Shown here piece by piece: positions 1 to 6,341 of a stretch of DNA of 13,344 nt. The stretch is from positions 1 through 13,344 of the forward strand of contig JAACVA010000070.1 in NCBI GenBank assembly GCA_009992615.1, given 5' to 3'. Source of the DNA: Rhodobacterales bacterium. Its GTDB lineage: Bacteria; Pseudomonadota; Alphaproteobacteria; Rhodobacterales; Rhodobacteraceae. Under the pieces are notes generated by a model. That model was not told the origin of the DNA and searched no databases. It saw only the letters and a program-made list of their open reading frames with translations. Made by a program: the position numbers and the translations under genes. The first letter of the stretch is position 1, and each line of letters begins with the position of its first letter.

Positions 1-1
1 C

Positions 2-151
2 GAAAACGACCAAAGCTATTACGTGGCCTATGTATCGGAACAAAATCTTGTGGCCGATTACTCGGGCGAGCCGGTGCATCATCCCGATCTGCCCGACCTG
101 TTTGGAGACTTCCAGGACGGCGCCTATCCTCTAGACTTTCAAATGAACTGA
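2..151 (+). CDS. C-terminal end of an unrecognised protein (5' part outside window)
   Basis: An open frame enters from the left edge and ends at TGA 149-151, giving the last 49 residues of a protein. The segment is acidic and rich in Asp, Tyr and Pro, with a short HHPDLPDLFGDF stretch. It has no membrane segment and no motif I can assign to a family. It reads into a perfect hairpin directly after the stop, which supports a true gene end. It converges with the gamma-glutamyltransferase-family gene. The function is unknown from this fragment; the upstream sequence would be needed to name it. Confidence 0.6.
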   Translation, partial: ENDQSYYVAYVSEQNLVADYSGEPVHHPDLPDLFGDFQDGAYPLDFQMN

Positions 152-170
152 GGGCGCCCATTCGGCGCCC
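152..170. terminator. Perfect 7-bp hairpin between convergent genes, possible bidirectional terminator
   Basis: GGGCGCC at 152-158 pairs perfectly with GGCGCCC at 164-170 around a 5-nt loop. It starts one base after the stop of the left gene and ends ten bases before the stop of the convergent gene. It has no T-run on either side, so it is not a textbook intrinsic terminator, but position and symmetry fit a shared transcript end. Confidence 0.5.
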
Positions 171-180
171 CCGTCCTGCG

Positions 181-1761
181 TCAGTATCCCAGCGCGCATC
201 CGTCCTTGCGCGGGTCGGATGCCCCCTCCAGAACACCGCCCTCATGATGGATGAGAACGGCCTGCGCTCCCCCCAAGGGGGCGTCGGGGATCATCACTTT
301 ATGCCCGCGTTCCGCCAGATCGGCACGCACGGCGTCGGAATAACCGCGCTCTACCTTCATGTCGCCCGCCTCACTGAACGCGCGTGGGGCGTCAATGGCG
401 GTTTGCGGGTCCATTCCGTAATCCGCGATATTGGACAGGAACCGGACGTGGCCGTTTGGCTGGTATCCCCCCCCCATCACCCCGAACGGCATGATCACCC
501 GACCGTTCCGGCGCAACATGCCCGGAATGATCGTGTGCATCGGCCGCTTGCCGCCCGCCGCCTCGTTCGGGTGGCCCTGTTCCAGGCTGAACCCGGCACC
601 GCGGTTCTGAAACAGAATACCGAACCTGTCGGATGCAAGGCCCGACCCGAAGCTGTGAAAAATTGAATAGATCAGCGACACTGCCATCCGGTCTTTGTCG
701 ACCACTGTGATGTAAATCGTGTCCTTGTGGATGCTTTCCGAAACCGTCGTGGCGTTGGCCATGGCGCGTTTCAGGTCAATCAGCGCGGCCAGATCGCGCG
801 CGGTTTCAGGCGCCAGCATATGCGCCAGCCGTGTCATGTGATCAGCATCGGCGAGGAACCGGTTGCGTGTATCATAGGCCAGTTTGGCCGCCTCAGCCTC
901 GATATGGGCGCGGTCGGCACCCAAAGCATCCATCGAAGGCAGGTCAAAGTGCGACAGGATGTTCGCCATCAGAATCGCCGTGGCACCGTGACCGTTGGGC
1001 GGATGTTCGACCAACTCGATCTCTTTGTAGGTGCCACTGATCGGGTCGGTGTAATCACAGGCGGTGTTGGCAAAATCGTCCGATGTGTGTGTGCCGCCCA
1101 AGGCGCGCAGACTGGCCACCATGTCTTCTGCCACCTCGCCTTCGTAGAACCCGGCACGCCCTTCCATGGCGATATGGCGCAGCACCTCGGCCTGTTTTGC
1201 AGCGCGAAAAATCTGACCCGGGCGCGGCGCCAAACCGTTCAACAAATAGGTGTCGCGCGCCACGCCCTGAAGGGCCCCGGCGCCCAGCGCCCAGTCAAAG
1301 GCAACGCGCGGCGCCACGGGTACACCCGCCTCGGCATAGTGGATCGCAGGGGCGAGCGTAGCCTTCAGCCCCACCTTGCCCCAATCTTTTGACAGCCGGC
1401 AGAACGCGTCGATGGCACCCGGAACGGTGACGCAATCGGCGGTGTTGATCGGCATCTTCGACAGACCTTTGGCGCGCAATGCCTCGGCGTTCAGCCCGGC
1501 CGGGGCGCGGCCTGATCCGTTCAGCGCAATGATGTCTTCGCTGCCTGCTGGCGACAAAAGCACAAAACAATCGCCGCCAATCCCCGTCATCTGCGGTTCG
1601 CAAATGCCCAGAACCACAGCGCCAGCAACAGCGGCATCCACGGCGTTGCCGCCTGATTCGAGAACCTGAATGGCGATCTTCGCAGCCAGAGGATGCGACG
1701 TGGCGCAAATCCCATTGGTGGCAAACACCGGCGAACGGCCGGGCAGATGAAAATCACGCAT
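181..1761 (-). CDS. Gamma-glutamyltransferase-family Ntn-hydrolase (GGT/HpxW/YwrD-like)
   Basis: This 526-residue protein belongs to the gamma-glutamyltranspeptidase family, which self-cleaves at a Thr that becomes the N-terminal nucleophile. Visible motifs are the ESGGNAVDAAVA segment near residues 35-46, NGSGRAPA with the carboxylate-binding Arg85, the processing site KDTIYITVVDKD with probable catalytic Thr348, and PFGVMGGGYQPNGH near 426-439. The last motif is typical of the GGT-like branch that includes oxamate amidohydrolase HpxW and YwrD; classical periplasmic GGT has a GSPGGSR-type motif instead. There is no signal peptide, so it is probably cytoplasmic. The ATG at 1759-1761 is chosen because GGAG lies seven bases before it and the conserved MRDFHLPGRSPV start follows. 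The frame stays open to 1875, but that extension looks non-conserved. It lies downstream of the anti-sigma pair on the same strand after a 242-bp gap. The exact substrate is open: gamma-glutamyl peptides or another small amide. Confidence 0.88.
   Translation of the reverse strand: MRDFHLPGRSPVFATNGICATSHPLAAKIAIQVLESGGNAVDAAVAGAVVLGICEPQMTGIGGDCFVLLSPAGSEDIIALNGSGRAPAGLNAEALRAKGLSKMPINTADCVTVPGAIDAFCRLSKDWGKVGLKATLAPAIHYAEAGVPVAPRVAFDWALGAGALQGVARDTYLLNGLAPRPGQIFRAAKQAEVLRHIAMEGRAGFYEGEVAEDMVASLRALGGTHTSDDFANTACDYTDPISGTYKEIELVEHPPNGHGATAILMANILSHFDLPSMDALGADRAHIEAEAAKLAYDTRNRFLADADHMTRLAHMLAPETARDLAALIDLKRAMANATTVSESIHKDTIYITVVDKDRMAVSLIYSIFHSFGSGLASDRFGILFQNRGAGFSLEQGHPNEAAGGKRPMHTIIPGMLRRNGRVIMPFGVMGGGYQPNGHVRFLSNIADYGMDPQTAIDAPRAFSEAGDMKVERGYSDAVRADLAERGHKVMIPDAPLGGAQAVLIHHEGGVLEGASDPRKDGCALGY
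467..475. repeat. Nine-C homopolymer inside the GGT-family gene
   Basis: Nine consecutive C on the + strand read as G9 in the coding strand. They encode the Gly run (residues about 430-432) of VMGGGYQPNG, the motif expected to shape the active site. It is the longest homopolymer I noticed in the window. It could be a slippage site or a sequencing weak point; the frame is intact as given. Confidence 0.9.
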
Positions 1762-1887
1762 TATATTGCTCCGTGGTTGTGCCGGCGTAGGATAAACACA
1801 GAGGGGGCGATTGCAATGGGAACAATTGAACCTCGACGCCGCGCACTGGGTGGGGGCTGTTACACGCGGCGCCAAGGTAAGCCTTAA

Positions 1888-1924
1888 GCAGTGGCAGTGG
1901 CAGTGGCAGTGGCAGTGGCAGTGG
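1888..1924. repeat. Hexanucleotide tandem repeat (GTGGCA), about six copies
   Basis: Five exact GTGGCA units fill 1891-1920, with a partial unit on each side, giving a perfect period-6 tract of 37 bases. It lies about 126 bp upstream of the GGT-family start and 79 bp downstream of the anti-sigma kinase stop. It is non-coding in the chosen gene models. The copy number may vary between strains by slippage, which would change spacing in the leader or promoter region without affecting a reading frame. Confidence 0.92.
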
Positions 1925-1965
1925 TTTGCTGACGCAGCATTCTGTCGTCGATAAGGTGGGTTTCA

Positions 1966-1999
1966 GGCCATTTGGGGGCAGTCCGCAGTCCTGATGGCC
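1966..1999 (-). terminator. Inverted repeat after the anti-sigma kinase gene, weak terminator candidate
   Basis: GGCCAT at 1966-1971 is complementary to ATGGCC at 1994-1999, with a 22-base spacer that carries a GCAGTCC tandem pair. It begins four bases beyond the kinase stop codon in the minus direction. The stem is only 6 bp, the loop is long and there is no T-run, so it is at best a weak or factor-assisted transcript end. Confidence 0.25.
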
Positions 2000-2003
2000 G
2001 GGT

Positions 2004-2510
2004 TCAGCAGACAGTGCGCGAAACCGATTGGCCTACGGCAATGCGAAAGCTCAGGATGTTGCTGCTGCTGCAGCGCATATAGGTCAGATCGCTGGTCAGC
2101 TGGCGGATCAGAAACCAGCCGAAACCGCCTTCGGGTTGCATTTCAAGAGGGCGGTTGGGGTTGGGCAGGCTTCCTTGCGGCGGCGTGTTCAAAGGCATTC
2201 CGCCGCCATTGTCGATCACCTGGCAAGACAGGCCCGCATCACCTTGCTTCAGGTGCAGTTCAATCATGCCCGGACCCGCGTCGCGGTAGGCATGTTCAGT
2301 CACATTGTTCAACACCTCGGCCAGAACCAGTTCGACAGTGCTGCTGTCATCCTCGCTCAGCCGCATCGCGCCGAGGCCCGCCATGATGCTGGCCAGGGCC
2401 CGGCGCACGTTGGCCTGTGTGCAAGGAAACACCAGCCGCAGTTCAACACTGTTGCCCACACCGCGCTCTTCAGTCAGCTCGGCGCTGTGGGGAATCGGTT
2501 CAATATGCAT
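2004..2510 (-). CDS. RsbW-type anti-sigma serine kinase (HATPase, RbaW-like)
   Basis: This 168-residue protein is a GHKL ATPase of the RsbW/SpoIIAB type. Such kinases hold a sigma factor or other target and phosphorylate a STAS antagonist. The N box ELVLAEVLNN spans residues 60-69 with Asn68/Asn69. The G1 box is DNGGGM at 100-105, and the glycine-rich lid is EGGFGWFLIRQL at 127-138. The ATG at 2508-2510 is chosen because it overlaps the end of the upstream STAS gene by 11 bases (ATGCATATTGA), a usual sign of translational coupling; an in-frame ATG at 2576 would overlap it by 77 bases. The pair resembles RbaV/RbaW of Rhodobacter capsulatus, which affect gene transfer agent production and stationary-phase survival. 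No sigma factor or PP2C phosphatase gene is in the window. Confidence 0.88.
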   Translation of the reverse strand: MHIEPIPHSAELTEERGVGNSVELRLVFPCTQANVRRALASIMAGLGAMRLSEDDSSTVELVLAEVLNNVTEHAYRDAGPGMIELHLKQGDAGLSCQVIDNGGGMPLNTPPQGSLPNPNRPLEMQPEGGFGWFLIRQLTSDLTYMRCSSSNILSFRIAVGQSVSRTVC

Positions 2511-2865
2511 GGGCCTGGCCCGCCGTTGCAGGGCCCCGAGTGGCCAGAGCAGAGGCCAGACTGGAATGGATGACAAAAATACTGTCCATACGGGTCAGAC
2601 GAAAAACTTTCTCGACGGCGGTGTTCAACCCGGCCAGTTCCAACTTTCGGGTCGCGCCCAATTGTTTCATCGCGCCAATCACCGCGCCCAGGCCGCTACT
2701 GTCGAGAAAACGCACCTTCGACAGATCCAGAATGACGCGCGGCGGTGCCTCGCAGGTCAGATCGCGCATCGCGTCCTTGAAGTCGAGTGCGATGGCGGCG
2801 TCCAACCGGTCCTCCAACACGCTGACAACCATGAATTCGTCGTAGTGTGCCGTGTCCAGTTGCAT
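2500..2865 (-). CDS. STAS-domain anti-anti-sigma factor (RsbV/RbaV-like)
   Basis: This 121-residue single STAS domain protein is the antagonist partner of the overlapping kinase. The core DLSKVRFLDSSGLGAVIG spans residues 47-64; its DSSG motif (55-58) carries the serine that the kinase phosphorylates in this family. The start ATG at 2863-2865 is preceded by GGGAG seven bases upstream. The frame stays open for 80 more codons, but that part looks unrelated to STAS and lacks a better start. In the family model, unphosphorylated protein binds the kinase and frees its target, and phosphorylation reverses this. The first gene of a two-gene unit, it is divergent from methionine aminopeptidase across a 257-bp gap. 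Confidence 0.88.
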   Translation of the reverse strand: MQLDTAHYDEFMVVSVLEDRLDAAIALDFKDAMRDLTCEAPPRVILDLSKVRFLDSSGLGAVIGAMKQLGATRKLELAGLNTAVEKVFRLTRMDSIFVIHSSLASALATRGPATAGQAHAY

Positions 2866-3122
2866 TTTCAATCTCCCAAAGACGAGGTAACATGAGGTTA
2901 GGCGCCATTGGGTTACCAATCCGTTTTCATCCTGGGGTTGTCTCAATTTGCACATATTTGGTCGCAGCTTGCAAAAGGTGCCGCGAATAGACACCCCGGC
3001 GCCTTTCCACCGAAACCACCGCCCGGATCGGTGCGGTTCAACACGTTGCCATCCTCCGCACCTCTGGCCCTTTCGCATTCTTCGTCCTATGAAGCGACAG
3101 GACACCTAGATGGAGAGCGGTT
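2866..3122. other. Divergent intergenic region between the STAS gene and map
   Basis: This 257-bp region must hold the promoters of both divergent units. I see no clear sigma-70-type hexamer pair on either strand. It contains an inverted repeat GGTAAC (2886-2891) / GTTACC (2912-2917) with a 20-base spacer in the leader of the STAS gene, and the palindrome GGCGCC at 2901-2906. The ribosome binding sites for both genes lie at its ends. Confidence 0.45.
2886..2917 (-). promoter_or_regulatory. Inverted repeat in the leader of the STAS gene
   Basis: GGTAAC and GTTACC form a perfect 6-bp dyad 21 bases upstream of the STAS start codon. In the minus-strand transcript this would be a small hairpin just before the ribosome binding site, or the DNA could be a protein-binding site. 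Six base pairs can arise by chance, so the call is weak. Confidence 0.25.
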
Positions 3123-3941
3123 TTGGACGACACCAACCGTGGCCGCCTGACCAAAGACGGCATTCGCATATATGAAACCCGCGATTTCGCCGGAATGCAC
3201 ATCGCCGGGACGCTGGCGGCGCAAATTCTCGATGACATTGCGCCTTATATCACTATCGGCCAGACGACAGGCGAAATTGACCGATTGATCACCGAATGGG
3301 TAGTGGCATCGGGGGCAACCTCGGCGACGATCGGGTACAAAGGCTATAAACACGCCAGCTGTATCAGCGTGAACCATGTGGTGTGCCACGGCATTCCAGC
3401 CGACAAGGTGCTGAAGGACGGCGACATTCTGAACATCGACGTGACTGTGATCGTCGATGGCTGGTTCGGCGACACGTCACGCATGTATGTGGCGGGCAAG
3501 CTGGGCCGCAAGGCCGAACGCCTGATCCAGGTCACCCATGACGCCCTGATGCTGGGGATCGAGGCGGTAAAGCCGGGCAACACGTTTGGCGACATCGGTC
3601 ACGCGATCCAGAGCTATGCCGAAGCGCAGCGCATGTCGGTGGTGCGCGATTTCTGCGGTCACGGGCTGGGCCGGGTGTTCCACGCGCCGCCCAATGTGCT
3701 GCACTATGGGCGGGCAGGCACCGGGCCGGTTCTGGAGGAAGGCATGTTCTTCACCATCGAACCGATGATCAACCTTGGCCGCCCGGAAACCAAAGTGCTG
3801 GCCGATGACTGGACTGCGGTGACCCGCGACAAATCGCTGTCGGCGCAGTTTGAACATTCGGTGGGTGTCACGGCCGACGGGTGTGAGATTTTCACCCTGT
3901 CCCCCGGTGGGCTGTTCCACCCGACCTACGCCCAAGTGTGA
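3123..3941 (+). CDS. map: Type I methionine aminopeptidase
   Basis: This 272-residue enzyme removes the N-terminal Met from nascent proteins in the cytoplasm. All the metal-site and catalytic residues known from the E. coli enzyme have counterparts here: His89 in VVCHGIP, Asp106 in NIDVTVIVDG, Asp117 in GDTSR, His180 in FCGHGLGR, His187 in VFHAPP, Glu213 in FTIEPM and Glu244 in QFEHS. The length is normal for the family. The start is taken as TTG at 3123 because GGAGAG lies at 3112-3117 and the DDTNRGRLTKDGIRIYE start that follows matches related proteins. The ATG at 3110 is in another frame, and the first in-frame ATG (residue 25) would remove conserved sequence. It is probably monocistronic: the next gene is convergent after 18 bp. 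Confidence 0.96.
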   Translation: MDDTNRGRLTKDGIRIYETRDFAGMHIAGTLAAQILDDIAPYITIGQTTGEIDRLITEWVVASGATSATIGYKGYKHASCISVNHVVCHGIPADKVLKDGDILNIDVTVIVDGWFGDTSRMYVAGKLGRKAERLIQVTHDALMLGIEAVKPGNTFGDIGHAIQSYAEAQRMSVVRDFCGHGLGRVFHAPPNVLHYGRAGTGPVLEEGMFFTIEPMINLGRPETKVLADDWTAVTRDKSLSAQFEHSVGVTADGCEIFTLSPGGLFHPTYAQV

Positions 3942-3959
3942 CCCGTCAAAGCGAGGATG

Positions 3960-4964
3960 TCACGATGTTTCGCCCTCGATCAAGGCGAATTTCATGTCCA
4001 CGACCCGGTCGGGGCTTTGCCCGGCCAGGCGGTTCAGGATGCAGCGGGCGGAAATCCGGCCGATGTCATAGCGTTGTGTCATCACCGTGGTCAGCTTGCG
4101 CGGCAGGGTCTGGCCCATCTGCAATCCGCTGAACCCGGCCAGCGCCAGATCGCCGGGCACGTCGATGCCCGCCTCGACACAATGCAGATACCCGCCCGTC
4201 GCCGCCGTATCGTTGGAAAAGATCACCGCCTCGACAGTCGGTTGTTGCTGCAACAGGCGACGCAGGCCGGATTTTCCGGCGGCTATGTCGGGCGGGCTGT
4301 CAAACGCGCTGAGCAGGACAATCTGTCCGCCCCCTGCCGTTATCACCTGCTGCATCCCGGAAAGACGCGCGGCGGCGGAAAAATCCAGATCATGCCAGCC
4401 GACATAGCCGAACCGCCGATAGCCCCGCGCAATCAGATGGCCGGCCAACGCCCGCCCCGCCGCCGCCTGATCGACGCCGACGCAGGTGTCGATCGGGGTG
4501 CGCGTCAGGTTCATCATCTCGACCAGCGGAATGGCGGCGTTGCGCAGGATATTGGTCGCGCGGGCGGTGTGGGCGATATTGCTCAGGATCATGCCCGCCG
4601 GGCGCCATGACATCATCGACGCGATCAGCGCCTCTTCCCGGTCCAGATTGTAATCGGACACACCGATGATCGCGTTGTATCCGGCCCGTTCCAGAGCGTC
4701 GGCAATGCCCGCCACAACCTCGGTGAACACGTTGTTGATCAGCGACGGAATAATCACCGCCACCTGGTTCGACCGCGACGTTGCCAGTGACCCCGCCATG
4801 TGGTTCTGCACATAGCCCATGGATTCGACGATCTGGCGCACATGGGCACGGGTACGCTCTGACACGGTACCCGACTGGCGCAAAACCCGCGATACGGTCA
4901 TCTCGGAAACCCCCGCCGCCTGCGCCACGTTCTTCAGTGTAACCCGTCCGGTTTTTTGGGACAC
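3960..4964 (-). CDS. LacI-family transcriptional repressor (GntR-like subgroup)
   Basis: This 334-residue protein has an N-terminal LacI helix-turn-helix (VTLKNVAQAAGVSEMTVSRV, residues 8-27). A hinge helix with Leu60 in HMAGSLATSRS follows, then a periplasmic-binding-protein-like ligand domain beginning at VAVIIPSL (68-75). The start is GTG at 4962-4964, with AAGG nine bases upstream; the nearby ATG at 4966-4968 is in a different frame. It is divergent from the flavin monooxygenase-transporter operon, and an inverted repeat between them is a likely operator for both. The usual model is repression relieved by a sugar or related small molecule carried by the adjacent transporter. The effector is not predictable from the sequence. 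Confidence 0.93.
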   Translation of the reverse strand: MSQKTGRVTLKNVAQAAGVSEMTVSRVLRQSGTVSERTRAHVRQIVESMGYVQNHMAGSLATSRSNQVAVIIPSLINNVFTEVVAGIADALERAGYNAIIGVSDYNLDREEALIASMMSWRPAGMILSNIAHTARATNILRNAAIPLVEMMNLTRTPIDTCVGVDQAAAGRALAGHLIARGYRRFGYVGWHDLDFSAAARLSGMQQVITAGGGQIVLLSAFDSPPDIAAGKSGLRRLLQQQPTVEAVIFSNDTAATGGYLHCVEAGIDVPGDLALAGFSGLQMGQTLPRKLTTVMTQRYDIGRISARCILNRLAGQSPDRVVDMKFALIEGETS

Positions 4965-4979
4965 TCATGATGACCTTAT

Positions 4980-5002
4980 TGTTAGCGTCAGACAATCTAA
5001 CA
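4980..5002. promoter_or_regulatory. Candidate LacI-family operator (TGTTAG-N11-CTAACA)
   Basis: TGTTAG at 4980-4985 and CTAACA at 4997-5002 are perfect inverted half-sites, centre 4991. The left half continues as TGTTAGCG, which resembles half of the TGTTAGCGCTAACA type often bound by LacI-family proteins, although those sites are usually contiguous and here the spacing is wider. It lies 16 bases upstream of the repressor start and 61 bases upstream of the monooxygenase start. It is thus placed to control both directions. Binding by this repressor is inferred. Confidence 0.55.
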
Positions 5003-5063
5003 CTAGCCGGGCAAAAATGCGCTGTATAGCCTTCAGGGAGCTTCACGCACCAGGGACGGCGCC

Positions 5064-6317
5064 ATGTCCGACACTGTCACAACAAACCCGCGCGCCCTGA
5101 AAATCGCCATCATCGGCGGGTCGATCTCGGGCTGCATCTCGGCGATCCTGCTGGCGCGGGCCGGGCATGACGTGACGGTCTACGAACGCTCGGCGCGGGG
5201 GCTGATCGGGCGCGGCGGCGGTGTCGCCACTTCGCGCGGCGTGCTGGACCGGCTGCGCGCGCTGGATATTCTGGATGCCGGGTTTCCCGCCATACCGTTC
5301 CACGGCTTGAGGATGGCCAAGATTACGCCCGAGGCACCCTATATCGGCCACAGCCCTTTGGTGCGCGCCCTCGACATGCACTGCGTCAACTGGTCGGGCC
5401 TTTGGGAAAACCTGCGCAAGCGGGTGCCGGACACCGCCTATCGGCGTGGCGTTGAACTGATCTCGGCCACGCAAACGCAGCAGGAGTCCGTCGCGCTGTG
5501 CTTTGCCGACGGGCACAAAACCGAGGCAGATCTGGTGCTGTTTGCCGACGGCTATGGGTCGGTCGGGCGCCGGATGCTGTTTCCCGAGGCGGAACTGGTT
5601 TATCGCGGCTATCTTGTCTGGCGCGGGGTTCTGCCCGATGGGGAATTGAACGACCTTGCACCGCTGGAAACCCACCCGCGCTTTTCCTTTGCCACCATGC
5701 CGGGCAGCTTTGTGTCCTTTGTCGTGCCCAGCCGCGAAGGTGCCACCACACCGGGGCAGCGCACGATCAACTGGGCCGCCTATCTGCCCCTGCCCGACAC
5801 GGATGTACCCGCCTTCATGATCGACAAGGAAGGCCAACCGCGCCGGGGCACCATCCCGTCTGGCGCGATGCGCGATGCACAGGACACGCAGTTGAAGGCG
5901 CTGATGGCCAAACAACTGCCCGCCTATTACGCTGATCTTCTGGCGCGCACCTCGGGCAACCAGATCCAGCTGATCTATACCTGCGATCTGCCCGCCTATG
6001 GCAAAGGGCGGATGTGCCTGATCGGTGACGCCGGCATGGTGGTGCAACCGCTGACCGGCGCGGGCGTGTTCAAGGCGCTGAGCAATGCCGAAGGCTTGGC
6101 CCGTGCGCTGGAACGCCCCGATCTGACCCGCGCGCTGATCGACTGGTCGGGTGAACAGACACTTGTGGCCAAGCGGATGCTGCGCATGGGCTGTGACATG
6201 GAACAGGCGTTCATCTGGAACACCATCGACCTGGCCCGCGCCACCCCCGAAGACTGCGCCGACTGGTTCGACGGCGCCATAGATATTGCCGAGGAGTATT
6301 CCTATTTTGCAGAGTGA
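5064..6317 (+). CDS. Class A FAD-dependent monooxygenase (2,6-dihydroxypyridine hydroxylase-like)
   Basis: This 417-residue cytoplasmic flavoprotein has the three group A hydroxylase motifs. They are the Rossmann GGSISG at residues 18-23 with ribose-binding Glu41, the DG motif ADGYGSVGRR at 161-170, and the GD motif LIGDAG at 319-324 followed by PLTGAG. These enzymes use NAD(P)H and O2 to hydroxylate activated aromatic or heteroaromatic rings. The sequence around YRGYLVWRGVL (180-190) and the Rossmann start most resemble 2,6-dihydroxypyridine 3-monooxygenase as I remember it. That is a family hint and does not prove the substrate. The start ATG at 5064 has AGGGAC about nine bases upstream. 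It is the first gene of the operon, 24 bp before the transporter ATPase, facing the LacI repressor. The flavin is predicted to bind non-covalently; no transmembrane segment is seen. Confidence 0.85.
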   Translation: MSDTVTTNPRALKIAIIGGSISGCISAILLARAGHDVTVYERSARGLIGRGGGVATSRGVLDRLRALDILDAGFPAIPFHGLRMAKITPEAPYIGHSPLVRALDMHCVNWSGLWENLRKRVPDTAYRRGVELISATQTQQESVALCFADGHKTEADLVLFADGYGSVGRRMLFPEAELVYRGYLVWRGVLPDGELNDLAPLETHPRFSFATMPGSFVSFVVPSREGATTPGQRTINWAAYLPLPDTDVPAFMIDKEGQPRRGTIPSGAMRDAQDTQLKALMAKQLPAYYADLLARTSGNQIQLIYTCDLPAYGKGRMCLIGDAGMVVQPLTGAGVFKALSNAEGLARALERPDLTRALIDWSGEQTLVAKRMLRMGCDMEQAFIWNTIDLARATPEDCADWFDGAIDIAEEYSYFAE

Positions 6318-6341
6318 ATCCCACCCAAAGGCACCCCGGCC

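Larger units (their letters stand above)
1762..2003. other. Intergenic region between the anti-sigma kinase and GGT-family genes
   Basis: This 242-bp stretch holds the GTGGCA hexamer tract (1888-1924), a tandem GCAGTCC pair (1978-1991) and a loose inverted repeat just after the kinase stop. It should contain the 5' untranslated region of the GGT-family gene and perhaps its promoter. I see no convincing -35/-10 pair. An open extension of the GGT frame up to 1875 has no conserved features and is not treated as coding. Confidence 0.6.

Noticed and set aside
727..1392. Plus-strand open frame of 221 codons
   Set aside because: Antisense to the GGT-family gene; no family motif, and composition typical of shadow frames.
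1762..1875. N-terminal extension of the GGT-family protein
   Set aside because: The 38 extra residues show no signal peptide or conserved pattern, while the ATG at 1761 has a good GGAG site and begins the conserved sequence.
1888..1924. Possible CRISPR-like array
   Set aside because: The units are 6 bp, directly adjacent and without spacers; it is a simple microsatellite.
2866..3105. 80-residue N-terminal extension of the STAS protein
   Set aside because: Arg/Trp/Cys-rich sequence unrelated to STAS; the ATG at 2865 has GGGAG at the right distance.
4979..5030. Possible -35/-10 promoter for the monooxygenase operon (TTGTTA and TATAGC)
   Set aside because: The two hexamers are about 40 bases apart, and no properly spaced partner was found for either.
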